A DNA stretch of 64,000 nt, from assembly GCA_035236585.1 (NCBI GenBank), contig CP141137.1:10928327-10992326 (forward strand), written 5' to 3'. Position numbers and translations under genes: made by a program. This document shows, piece after piece, positions 24,437 through 35,215 of this stretch (positions are counted from its first letter, which is position 1; the number at the start of each line of letters is the position of its first letter). This DNA is from Warburgia ugandensis. Taxonomy: Eukaryota > Streptophyta > Magnoliopsida > Canellales > Canellaceae. Under the pieces are notes generated by a model. The model was not told the DNA's origin, made no database searches, and saw nothing but the letters and a program-made list of their open reading frames with translations.

Positions 24437-25572
24437 ATGAAGATCTACACCAAAGTTGAGGGCTATAAGCTTTGGAGAATAGTAGAAGAAGGTCCCTACA
24501 TGCCAAAAATTAAATGTAGTGAAGGAGATCAATTCTTAAATAGATACCAAAGCAATGAATCTCCTCTATTGTGTTTTAGATACATTGAGTTCAATAGAAT
24601 ATCTACATGTGCATTTGTAGAAAAAATTTGGAATAAATTGGAAGTCACTCATAAATGGACAAGTCAAGCCAACAAAGCCAACATTCTTGTTCATGAGTAT
24701 GAGCTATTATTCATGGAACCTAATGAATCTATCATTGAGCATGAGCTACTCTCCATGATTAACTATTCTACCAAGATTATTGAATCCTAAGGTCACTACA
24801 ATTCAAGAGGCCATGGATCTCAAATTTATGATGTTTAACCAATGAGAGTATGAGAGTGTTATTTTTAGTAAGTATGAGAGTGTTATTTTTTAAGGAGATA
24901 AGTTAAAACATGAGTAAGAGATTGCTAAATCTAAGGTTGAGAGTCTTTAGAAACAAAATATTTTATTGCATTAAGAATTTGAGAATTTGAAAAACGTCAA
25001 TGATTTTCTAAATATTTCCTTGAGAAACAATGTTGCTTAAGCAGATTTCTTCTATGAGTGATACTTTTTACACTAATACATCATACTCCCATAGAAGAAA
25101 GGCAATTGTCAAACAAATTTAGCTAGCTCAAGGAAGCATAAATTCATTTACTTACTCTCAAGGACCCAAACTTCAAGTTTTAGGTAGTGTATGTTCAAAC
25201 CACATGACTGGAGATAAGAATCTATTCACAAAGCTTCAAGCAAGGCTATATCTCTTTTGGAAGGGATGAGAAAGGTAAAGTATGTAATATTGGTACCATT
25301 GGAACTTTTCCATCGTGCATTGAAAATGTTTTTTATGTCAATGGTTTAAACCATAACTTACTTTTTTATAAGGCAAATTGAGTGATAAAGATTACAAAGT
25401 TAAGTTTGAATCATATTTATACTTCATTGTGGATACAAATGATGACAATATCAAGCATGTTGGTTATAGAGATGTGTTGGTTATAGAGATGGATATATGT
25501 CAGTTTTTATTACATGTAGCACTTCACATCTTGGGGAGAGGCCTACAAAATTTGCATTCTCTTAAAGTGTAG
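24437..25572 (+). pseudogene. copia gag and protease remnant
   Basis: The first open frame (24437-24790) matches the UBN2-type gag of copia elements: MKIYTKVEGYKLWRIVEEGP, then FNRISTC, IWNKLEVTHKWTSQANKANI and VHEYELLFMEPNESI, in the family's order. The RFTNI-type segment after it is lost. Around 25195-25560 the protease and pre-integrase region can be read in pieces: CSNHMTGDKNLFTKLQA in one frame, and DKDYKVKFES after a shift. Everything between is eroded. The integrase and reverse transcriptase do not follow. Plus strand, consistent with the primer-binding site upstream. Non-functional. Confidence 0.8.
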
Positions 25573-25599
25573 TGCTTTCGACGAATCATTCAAATAATT

Positions 25600-26300
25600 T
25601 ATTTTTCTTATTGAATCTAGTTTATGGAATCTCCACTCATGTAGGTTGGGTTGTCGTTAAAACTGATTCTATTTAATAGGCTTTAGCCCCATCCCTTTGA
25701 TATCTCTCACACTAGCTTTTTAGCGAGTCCTTGTTTGGTGGATTTGCTAATTCTTTTTTTACCTTACAAATTTAATCCTAATGACTTCATGTGTGAGTAG
25801 TTGTCTAACATTTTTGTGCCTCATACGTTTATAATTAGATTTACCATTTTAGGCATGCTTTTAACCCTTACTTTAGTAACTTGGCTATCACAACGAATTG
25901 AGGTAGCTAGAGCTAGCTTGCTCCATAAAGGATTATTTTTTAATGAGTTTCTAAGTCATTCATCTTCTTTTCCTCCTTTAATTAAAAGATAAACTCGGAT
26001 TCCATAGTGGAACGTGTTTTACATGCATATTTGGTGGATTCCATCCACGGGTAGTGAAAATGTCTTCTAATATAGAATACTATGGTTACTACTTATCATA
26101 GTGAAATCCATGCTCCATATTGCCTCTCAAATATCTAGCATACAAATTAATGCATCCCTTTAGTGATGCATATATTGATCAAATAGATCAGATCTTATCT
26201 CCACATGCATCGGCTATTGTTACTCTTTAGTAACCATGCCATAAAACACAAAATAAATTCAAAATCTAAATGAAAGGGGTTTAGGTGACTATCTTGTCGT
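25600..26300 (-). pseudogene. copia reverse transcriptase/RNase H tail, opposite strand
   Basis: On the minus strand the end of a copia polyprotein can be followed through several frame changes. It runs from a YLRGNMEHGFHYDK stretch (near 26130), TRSTMESEF (near 26010, the RNase H motif with a catalytic Glu), and IRCDSQ (near 25895) to an ANP-K version of the ADPLTKGL motif and DIKGMGLKPI (near 25690). The order is right for the C-terminal RT plus RNase H domain. The fragment meets the plus-strand copia remnant head-on near 25580, so it belongs to a second insertion or an inversion. Confidence 0.8.
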
Positions 26301-27698
26301 AGGAGCAAAGATAACTGAACAACTGCGTGGGGAAAACCTTTTTTGAAGTAATTATAACTCAAATTTTATTTACTTTTCCACCTCAATCATAGTGGAGGCA
26401 TGTCCACAAATTTTCCATTTTCTTGAACTCCACCAAGTAGGTAAGAATCAATTGTCATTCAACCCTTTAAGTTCTAGAAAGACTTACCAATCTAGCTCTC
26501 CATCACGTCAAAATATACCAATGTTTCGTTTTTCTTTTGAACATTTAAAATGTGCCTCAGCTGTGGACCCCATTGAATTCCATCCAGTATTGATAGATGG
26601 CTATCATCCGACCAAAAAGTCGACTCTGGACATATTGCTTGTCAGCCCCAATCTAATGCACCCCATAATCCTGCCAAGTTTGTTAATCAAAATGGCCAAC
26701 AAAAGTCCCAGTAAGAGTAAATGCCACTCTTTTGAAGCATGGCAAAACTTCTTCTTTTTTTTCAATCTCAGCCATTTATCACACTCATAGTAAGAAAACT
26801 AGAAAATCCATAAGAAATTAATACATTTGGACAATCCTAAACACTTGCTTTAGGTCTTTAAGAAAATTAATAAAAATAGATAGTCATGATCTTTTAATTA
26901 AAGAAAGATATGCTAGAAAGATACAATGGACATGATATTTGACTTCTAGGCTAATGGCTTAGATATACAAAAATAGGCTCATGATCTTTAAAATTTGATA
27001 TGTCACACTATTTTTTAGCTAAAAAAATGAAAAAAGAAATTATTTATAACCATGGTAGTCCTTTTCCCTTAGGCGTGAACTATTAAGAACTGCCAGAGCG
27101 AGGAAACAAAGAGCTAGGGAAGCATGATCATTGGCTAAAGTTTACAAATCCATGCATCCATGGTCCAATCGGGCAGCCATGTTTTCAAGGTCAGTGTAAT
27201 TTTAGTTGTGATGGCAATGTTTTCCACGAATTTGGCTGATGGGTGAGGACTAGAAGGTATGTATATTGGGGTCGGTGGTCATATGGTTGAGAGTTTGAAG
27301 ATTACCAGCAGTCTGGAATCTACTTCGTTGGCCCCAGGCCGGCTTGCCTCCGCAGCTGCCACTCTCCAACCGACTTTCAAACTTCTAGTCTGACAAGCAA
27401 CTCATTTGTATAGGCCCCATAAAATTGTGTTTCTGTCATACAAAACTGAAGAAAAATGGTCCCCGAGTCCATCTGATGATTTACCCTCATATTTGTTCGT
27501 TCTATCATACAGTCCATTCGATGATGTTAATCTTATATTTGTTCTCTTTGCATTGTCGTAATAACCTTCTAACAACAATAACAACGAAAATCCGCTTATG
27601 GGGTCTCTGCAGTAGCACCCATATCTCGGACCATCATCCCTTCTCTTCGTCCGCTTTCTCATACTTTAAGTTCCTTCAATAATACTCACCGTAGAACA
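26301..27698. other. no firm gene; region upstream of an LRK10L-like pseudogene
   Basis: A 132-codon plus-strand frame (26392-26790) is the longest open frame here, but shows no recognisable domain, signal peptide or splice context, and is rich in phenylalanine and serine, as AT-rich non-coding DNA often is. From about 27060 base composition becomes more gene-like, and this may be the old promoter of the pseudogene at 27,699. Confidence 0.4.
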
Positions 27699-28395
27699 TG
27701 TTGCTCCTATCCAAAATCATTTCCTTTTTCTCTGTACTCAACCTCGCCAATTCCTCCTCTTCCTGACCACTGTCGATGGCAACGCAGTCGATATCAGCAA
27801 TTGCACTTCTTCTCTTGCGGCAAAGATGTTGAAATCAATTACCCTTTTTGGCACAGCAATGGAATCACTCCCCAAGTACTGTGGCTACCCACACCTAGTC
27901 CTGGTATGCAACGATGAAGAAAACACTGTTGCTCAACTCGCCAACCATGATGAATTCGTCAAGGATATCAATTACCAAGATCGAACGATCATCCTCGTTC
28001 ATACAGGTATTACGGAGAGTAACTGCCCAAGGCCACGCTACAACGTTTCTCTGGCAACCACAACAATGTTATTCCACAATGGATTGAAAGTGAATGTCAC
28101 CTTCTTCTTCAATTGCTCTTCCTTTTCAGATGCAGAGCCACTTGTGCGATTTAATAATGGCAGCTGATGGTCTTATTTCTTAGAGGCAGGGATGTACTGT
28201 GTTTCAGATGGGTTTAACTGGTCTGAGTCTTGTGAAGAAACCGCCGTGGTCCCTGTAATGGAGACGGATTTCAGTTGAACTGGACTACTACTGTAAATTG
28301 TAGAGTCAGTGAAGAGTCTGACGGGTATTGTGGATTGCCAATCAAAACTTCGTTTGCCATTGTAGCGATGGACCACCTACCATATCTTGTCCTGC
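27699..28395 (+). pseudogene. LRK10L/WAK-like receptor ectodomain, broken
   Basis: Intact family members are cell-surface receptor kinases with a cysteine-rich galacturonan-binding (GUB_WAK_bind) ectodomain, a WAK_assoc domain, one membrane segment and a cytoplasmic kinase. A hydrophobic start (MLLLSKIISFF) at 27699 is followed by CGKDVEINYPFWHSNGI, then after a one-base shift by KYCGYPHLVLVCNDEEN, INYQDRTIILVHTGI and VTFFFNCSSFS, all in family order. The C-terminal WAK_assoc part (TTTVNCRVSEESDGYCGL, near 28280-28335) is in yet another frame. There are at least three disruptions and no kinase follows. The splice donor seen in the other copies is not clear here. Confidence 0.8.
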
Positions 28396-29667
28396 TACGG
28401 CCGCTCTTCCTTTTCTCCTCTTTTTTCCTTTTTTCTTTCTCGGGACTACTGATTTTGATGGAATTATTGGTGAGATGTATGCATGTTTGAAAACTCCGTA
28501 AACTCAGATAGCTACCTATTCTAGTTTTCGGCTGAGTCAAGTGATTCTACCACAATGTCTGATGTTGTGTCAAGAATGAAGTAAACCACGCAGGTCAATG
28601 CTATAAAAGCACACAATTCATAAATGGCTAACAAACTTAAGTCAGATACTAGTCCCTAATTGGAGCATCATAAATTACAGAAAATCTATCATGTTCAGTG
28701 TAATTTCTAATCGTCCCACTAACTTACAAAATTTCTATTTTGGAAGTTATGAAAGTTAGAAAGTTTTAAGTAAGACAGAAATTAGAAAGTTCCTTAGTTT
28801 GATCTGTAGATGTAAGAGAAATCTATGTTAGAAGCATATACGAGGGGTGGTCGCCTAGATGATTGAATGAATTGAAGTCCTCTCTCTCTCTCTCTTCTTC
28901 TTCTGCACCCTTTTCCTCTTCTAGTCCGAATTTGGCCATTTTCTCATTGTTCTTGGATGAGTTTTCACTTTGATTGGATAAATTTAGTGGAAGGAGATTG
29001 GAAGAAGTCATTTCTGGCTAAGAACAATTCAAAGCCAGCAGGTTTTTCACTAAAATCTGCTGGACTTCATTCCTTACAAGCATGTCCAAGAATGCAACAT
29101 TTTACCCTGTTAGCCTTTAGAAAACCTCTTTTCAACCCATTCTTCCTATGAAAACAGTATGAGGACCTGCTGCAAACCCTTCATTACCAGTCCTATTTTT
29201 TTGTCCATTATTTCTACTGTTATTTAAACCTAAATTTTATCTATAAGGCCAACGTTTTTGCAGTGTACCTAGACTATGTTTCAAATAGCTGATACTCTTT
29301 CTCCGGCCCCATAATTCAAGGTCTATACACAGATTTTCATCCCCCTTTCTTAAATCCTAGTTTCCCTCTTCAACAATACCATTTCCGTACTATTCCATTT
29401 CCAAAACTGATTTAGAAAACCTTAGAATCCATCAGAAAGCTCTAACTTGGAACCCTTGATCTAGTCTACATCAATAGGCCTTCTACTGTAGGGGCTGTGG
29501 CAGGGGCCTCTCCTGTTGGTCTGAGGTATTGTACGAACCTGCTGCGGGTGTGTGTTCCAGTGCTCATGAAACAGAAGAAAGAAAAAGAAGAACAAGAAAG
29601 GAAAAATGAAAAACATAAAAAAGAACGGTGAAAGTGGTACTACCCCAACCCAAACTCACACAAAAGA
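28396..29667. other. no gene recognised
   Basis: Sequence downstream of the ectodomain pseudogene. It holds a short TC run (28880-28894) but no kinase motif (no HRDxKxxN or DFG-like stretch on either strand) and no supportable exon. Small open frames near 28,960-29,150 have no familiar motif. Confidence 0.45.
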
Positions 29668-29719
29668 ACATTTTTAAACATTTTTAAAAGTTTTTTTACT
29701 TAAAGAAACAACTCTTGCA

Positions 29720-29826
29720 AAATGCAAGGTAAGGTTGTGTACTATAGATTCTTTGTGGTTTGTCCCTTCCTCGACTCTGCATGTGTTAGAGTTTCGTGCA
29801 CTGGGTCTGTCCTTTATTTTTTATAG
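29720..29826 (+). mobile_element. Au-like SINE 3' fragment 1
   Basis: Reads GCAAGGTAAGG, CTATAGATTC, TTTGTGGTTTG and TTTCGTGCACTGGGTCTG, then a T-rich tail. It matches from memory the 3' consensus of Au-type plant SINEs (GGTAAGGCTGCGTAC ... GTGGTCC ... GTGCACCGGGCTGCCCTTT). The tRNA-derived 5' half is missing. Confidence 0.8.
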
Positions 29827-30198
29827 CTGAAAAGAAGGGGGCTTGGAACTTGACCCGTCCCTTATAAGGGGAGAGCTAAAATCAATTAAGACTTATTTGT
29901 GAGTCTAAGAGATGCGAAGGTCTCCAAAAACCCAAACGAGTCTTTTAGCTTCCATTTTGGAATAGAATAACAGAGCATCAAAACATCTATAATAAAATAG
30001 AATAGCCACCAAAACGGAATGACTATTTAGACATTAACCCTACTTCCAAACTACTTTAACCATGTATTTGTATAGAACTTCTAGTTCACTCTAAGTGACA
30101 CTTCTTCCATACTTATTTGTTCCCATGAAATCACCCACATGTTCATCTTTACTTTCCTTATTGCTTATTGCTTTGTGCATCTTGCCTTTTTCTCTTTA

Positions 30199-30295
30199 CA
30201 AGGTGAGGCTGCCTACTATAGGCCCTTATGGTCCGCCCCTTCCACAGACCTCACATAGGTGGGAGCTTCGTGCACCGAGGCTGCCCTTTAATCAA
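30199..30295 (+). mobile_element. Au-like SINE 3' fragment 2
   Basis: Closest of the four to the Au consensus at its 3' end: GGTGAGGCTGCC, TTATGGTCCGCCCCTTCC, GGGAGCTTCGTGCACCGAGG and CTGCCCTTTA. It interrupts copy 1 of the surrounding duplication. Confidence 0.85.
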
Positions 30296-30439
30296 TTATA
30301 GCATTGCTTCCCCTAATTACTTCTAGCTCAAGCAATTGGGACTGTTGTTGCATTTTTTTACATGAAGCGCTCAAGTTATCATTTTTAACTTGGGGCAGAA
30401 CATTTTTAAAAGTTTTTTACTTGAAAAGAAACAGCTCTT

Positions 30440-30548
30440 GCAAAATGCAAGGTAAGGCTGTATACTATAGACCCTTTGTGGTCTACCCCTTAACCTGACC
30501 TAGCATACATGGGAGCTTTATGCACTGGGTCTGCCCTTTATTTTTTTT
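30440..30548 (+). mobile_element. Au-like SINE 3' fragment 3
   Basis: The duplicate of fragment 1 in copy 2 of the 720-bp tandem duplication, with GGTAAGGCTG, GGGAGCTTTATGCACTGG and TCTGCCCTTTATTTT. Confidence 0.85.
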
Positions 30549-31065
30549 GCTGAAAAGAAGGCTCTTGAAACTTGACCCCTCCCCTGCAAGAGGAGAGCTA
30601 AAATTAATTAAGACTTATTTGTGAGATCTACGAGATTCAAAGGTCTCCAAAAACCCAAATGAGTCTTTTAGCTTCCATTTTGGAATAGAATAACAAAGCA
30701 CCAAAACATTCATAAAAAATCGAAGAGCCACCAAAATGGAATGAGTATTAAACATTTACCCTACTTCTAAACTATTGTAACCATGTATTTGTATAGAACT
30801 TCTAGTTCACTCTAAGTGACACTTCTTCCATACTTATTCGCTCCCATGAAGTCACCTACATGTTCATCTTTACTTTCCTTATTGCTTATTGCTTAGTGCT
30901 TTGTGCTTATTGCCTTTTCTCTTTACAATCAGTTTTGGCATTGCTTCTTGTAGTTGCTTCTAGCTCAAGCAAATGGGACCGTTGTTGCATTTTATTTTAT
31001 TTTTATATGTGAAGTGTTCGAGTTATCATTGCTAGCAACCAAGCTTTAATAATCCACCTTTTTTG

Positions 31066-31202
31066 TGTGACCTTTAGGTTATGGGTTAAAGGTGTGGAAA
31101 CAGCCTCTTGCAAAGTAAGGAAAGGATGCGTACTATTGACCCTTTGTGGTTTACCCTTCTCCGGACCTTGCATATGCAGGAGCTTCGTGCACCAAGCTTC
31201 CC
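31066..31202 (+). mobile_element. Au-like SINE with part of its 5' half
   Basis: This copy keeps more of the body. A B-box-like GGTTATGGGTTAAAGG (31076) precedes GTGGAAACAGCCTCTTGC, followed by the 3' signature GGATGCGTACTATTGACC and GGAGCTTCGTGCACC. The order fits a tRNA-derived pol III SINE; the A box is not recognisable. The 3' end runs into a CCTTTC repeat instead of a simple T tail. Confidence 0.85.
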
Positions 31203-31229
31203 TTTCCCTTTCCCTTTCCCTTTCCCTTT
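31199..31229. repeat. (TTTCCC)n hexamer repeat
   Basis: About five TTTCCC units follow directly on the SINE 3' end, probably grown by slippage from its CCCTTT tail. Confidence 0.9.
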
Positions 31230-34200
31230 TAGAGAAGTTGATCCACTAACTTACAAAATCCAAAATGAGTGTTTAAATAGCTACTTTTGACTTTTTTCTA
31301 GCCAATCACACATCATATGCACTTTACAACTACATTAAATAACTGAAATTACCACTCATAAGAAAAATCTTTAAAAATAAAAAAAAATTATTAAAAATTA
31401 TCAAACTAAGTTACAAAACAAAGATTTGAATTTCACTCTTCAAATATGAATAATGCATATATGAAAGTAATCAACAAAATTAAGCTAACACCAACAAATG
31501 TAAAAAAAAAGAAAAAACATAAACTAGAAAATTTTGAAATTATAAATTATTAAGATAATGTCGTCGAACTGACAATGAATGCATAAGGAATGTAATTCTT
31601 TTGACATTGAGACTACCCACCCAATTACCACTCATGGTATGAAAAAAAAAAAACTTTAATCTAGGAGTGCAATTCCTAATGCTTGGTTATTCACCATAGA
31701 TGTCTTGGGATCTCTAGAGAGTAGTTTGCTTTATTTGAAAGTGGGAACATCATTGGTTGTTCTATTTTGCCAGATGAATTCTTGTATTCTTAGTTTAAAA
31801 GTGAGAATGGAGGTAGTGCTTGCCAGCTTGACATGTAGGATGCATATAACTACTTTTGATTGTGGATTGTACTGCATGGTTTTGGACAATACAGATATTG
31901 TTAAGCCTTGCCTCTCCTTCCTATGCATGGGTTTCATCTTGGTGAATCCTTTTTGAGAATCAATCTTTGAGACCTTTACTGATTGAGGGATCAACTCTCT
32001 CTACTTCTCTCTTAACTACTATGAGATAAGTTTTGTAGTTGTCTCATGGCCCATGCTGGTAATACAAGTTGATTTTCATCTTCAAGAACTATGAAAGAAA
32101 GAAAGATATTTTTTTCTGCAATATATTGGTGAAGAAGAACAAAAGAAGAAACAATGGATATACTTTTAGGTTTTTAGCAAAATAATGCTACATTTTGGCA
32201 TTTTTGCAAAAAAGTCTATTTTTTGAATTTTGTAAATTTATCATTAAGTTTTCATGAGCTTTACAAAATTGTCATTCTCTATCCATCCTCTCTTATTGTT
32301 AGATTTTCAAAATTCTAATACTACCCTCCAATTTGAATTCAAGTTTCATACTTTGGAACAGTAAGCCATGATTAAGTTGAAGACTTTGGCTACCAATTTC
32401 AATGACTTTTTTATAAAAAATTTTTAGTAAAACTTGGTATCTAATACAATTAAATAACAAGAAATATAATGGTACGGTTAGATTTCAAGAAGAAATACCA
32501 ATAGTGATATATTCAATCGTAAACATACTATGTTTATCAACTGGCATAATAGTACCTCTTACGCTTCTTCAATGAAATTCAACAATTTAAACTTCAATTT
32601 CTCACTAAAAATAGATATAAAATTATTCATAACACAGATTAGAGCATAATTAATTATCTAAATTAATATAATAAATATAATAAATTAAAAAAGCTCAAGT
32701 TTAAAGCATAAGCAAAATAATGTCAAACAGTAACAAGTTGCAGAGTTTGAGCTCTTCTAATGAAAATTGGAAATCTAAGATTTAAGCCTTCTTCTTCTAA
32801 TGTCTTTTATCTAGCATGATTAATTTTAGAGATTTTTGATGATTAACAAAGCATGAAATCACACACAAAGTTTTCTTGTTCACCATCATCTATCAATAGA
32901 AGGGTAAAATTTTAAAATTTACCGAGTCACCGAGAAGCTCGGTGATCTTTCCAATAACTCTCGAGAGTTCACCGATCTGACTCATCCGATCTATCCAGTC
33001 AAAACCATGATGACATCATCCGAGTTTTTTGGGCTATCCAACCTGGATCAGCCATTCCCGAGTTGGATCACATGGTTTTAAACTATACATGTATCTAGGG
33101 AGTATGTTCAGAGATAGCACCTGCTCTGATTGCAAAAAAAGTGCAACCCACAGAACTAATGCTAGCTGTTGGAGTTTGGTGGATGGTCCAACTCAAAGAA
33201 GGGTCTGTTCTTTTCTCCTTTTTGGCTAAATATTTCTTCACACTAGATGCTACCCATAGCTTTGGTTCATAAAACAGAATATCGACTTTATAACCGATCG
33301 GGAAAGGCCAATATATCAAAAAAGTTAAACAAGAAATATGATACCTGATATAACACCCATGTCGTCAAATATCACCGATTTACGAAGATTTTGGCTCCAG
33401 CTATTCATATGACGACCAATACCACTATTTTGTTTGGTTCTTTTGCGTTTCACGTGAGTTCTTCACCTGTACTTCTTCGTATATATTGGGAATGGTTGAG
33501 TTTTGTGGAGATAGAAAGATACTTACAAGTTGAGCAAGTTGGTCAATCAACAACCATGCGGAATGTCTTCGGTGCTTTATGATTCAGCAATTGATAGCTT
33601 CAGCGAAATTCAGCCCATGACTATTGTGTGGAACAGCCAATTACTTGCTAGCTAACAGAAAAATAAATGGGGTATGAAATGCAGTCTGAGTTATGGCGTT
33701 AGGAAAAGACTACATTGCGTCTCAATTACTTCAAAAGCCGTGAGATTCGGAGTCAACCAGAAGAAAACGAAAAAGCAAATATAACTGGCAAGAAAGTAGT
33801 CGAAACCGTCACGTAGCATGAACGCCATAGACTTTCTAATCCAGGTCCCGACCTCGACAGCCTATGCCTATCGAGAAGATCCAGAGGCGATGGGCTACCT
33901 GTGATGGAGCGCATCAAATGTGTGTGGGAACTAAGCATCCTCCTTGTATTTTAGCAGGCAGATAATTATGCTTATTGGTTCCCAATCACCATTTGAAAAT
34001 CCTTTCCTGTCATAGTTGCCAAACCCCTTTTCTACTGTTATATTACCATTGTCTTTTATTTCTAGTTATTCTATGCTTTATGCCCATTGATTTTGGGGTT
34101 CAAAATAAGAAGTTGCTATCGTACAAGCTCCCTTGTTTAACATGGCAGTGCTCAATTTTGCACTTCCTTGTTGCTGACACAAGCTACCAACAACTGGCTA

Positions 34201-34265
34201 TGAAAGATAATAAAGAGAGGAGATCCAATGTCAAAACAAAACATACGAAGCTTCCGAGACGAATA
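31230..34265. other. no gene recognised
   Basis: About 3 kb without a supportable gene. 32,915-33,090 is GA/TC-patterned, with GAGTCACCGAG and an exact AACTCTCGAGAGTT palindrome (32956-32969), as in some small non-autonomous DNA elements, but ends were not found. Short open frames (31,705; 33,029; 33,975) show no familiar motif. Confidence 0.4.
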
Positions 34266-35215
34266 ACCATAAGGTCATTAGGTTTTTCAAGGATAATATT
34301 TTTACTAGGTTTGAAATACCTAGAGCCATTATTAGTGATGGGGATATCACTTTTGTAATAGATGTTTCAAGTCTCTTTTACAAAAGTATTCTGTCACTCA
34401 TAAGGCTGCTACCGATTATCCATCCCCAAGATAGCAGGCAAGTTGAGGTGTTCAACAAAGAAATTAAAGAATACTTGAGAAAACAATACACCCTGCTAGG
34501 AAGGACCGTGTCTTTGCTATTAAACGATGCACGAATCTCATGTTACAATAGACTCCTTTCCAAAAAAGAAAAGGTATAGCCATTGGTCAGTTTCATTTGA
34601 ATCAAGCGAGCACTCAGATTGGCATGAGACTGCCTTTTGGTACTCCATCATTGTGGTTTATACCATACTGCTTTTAAAACACCCATTGGTATGTCCCCTT
34701 ACAAGTTAGTTTTTGGCAAGTTTTTGTCGTTTAACAGTTGAGTTAGAACTTTATGCTTTTTGGGCTATTAAAGTATCTAATTTTAATAGGAAATTTGAAC
34801 TCCTTGAATAAGAAGAAATGTGCCATGAAGCTTAGGAGAGTTTTAGACTGTACAAAAGTAGAACAAAAATGATTCATGATAAACTCATACATAGAAATTC
34901 CCTTGAACCTCATAAAAAAATATGGCTATTTAATTCAAAATTGCTTTTTTTTATGGTAAACTTAAATCTCCATGCGGTGGTCCTTTTATTGTTATAGAAG
35001 CTTTTTCCTCATGGTGTTGTAGAGGTTTTCCACCCTTATGATGAAGTAAATGGTTAAAGGTTGAAATTTGTGATTGAGAGCATAGTTGAGAAAGGAATTG
35101 TTCAATATGTTGAGTTAGTTGATCCAATTTGAGTGCTTTAACAACATCTGGGCAAAGACAATTAACTTAGTGCTTGTTAGGAGGCAACCCTATCTTTAGG
35201 GTTTCATTCTTTCTT
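34266..35215 (+). pseudogene. Athila-type Ty3/gypsy integrase remnant
   Basis: Integrase joins element DNA to the genome. In shifting frames the plus strand reads HKVIRFFKDNIFTRF, PRAIISDG (near 34315), EVFNKEIKEYLRKQY (near 34445), FKTPIGMSPYKLVFGK (near 34670-34720) and CGGPFIVIEAF (near 34975). These are Athila-type core and C-terminal landmarks in the right order. After them comes the typical CTTGTTAGGAGGCAACCC stretch (near 35175), which follows pol in many Athila copies. At least five stops or shifts interrupt it. Reverse transcriptase is not found upstream, so this is a truncated fragment. Confidence 0.8.

Larger units (their letters stand above)
29668..31060 (+). repeat. tandem duplication, period about 720 bp
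   Basis: Two copies in direct order start near 29668 and 30399. Landmarks recur at the same offsets: CTCTTGCAAAATGCAAGGTAA (29713/30436), TTTTAGCTTCCATTTTGGAA (29945/30667) and AACTTCTAGTTCACTCTAAG (30076/30797). Copy 1 carries an extra SINE 3' end at about 30200-30295 that copy 2 lacks, so that insertion came after the duplication or was lost from copy 2. No gene lies within. Confidence 0.9.

Noticed and set aside
26392..26790. 132-codon plus-strand open frame
   Set aside because: No domain, signal peptide, conserved neighbour or splice context; rich in F and S, as expected by chance in AT-rich DNA.
32915..33100. Small non-autonomous DNA element around GAGTCACCGAG
   Set aside because: Inverted motifs are present, but no terminal repeats or target duplication could be defined.
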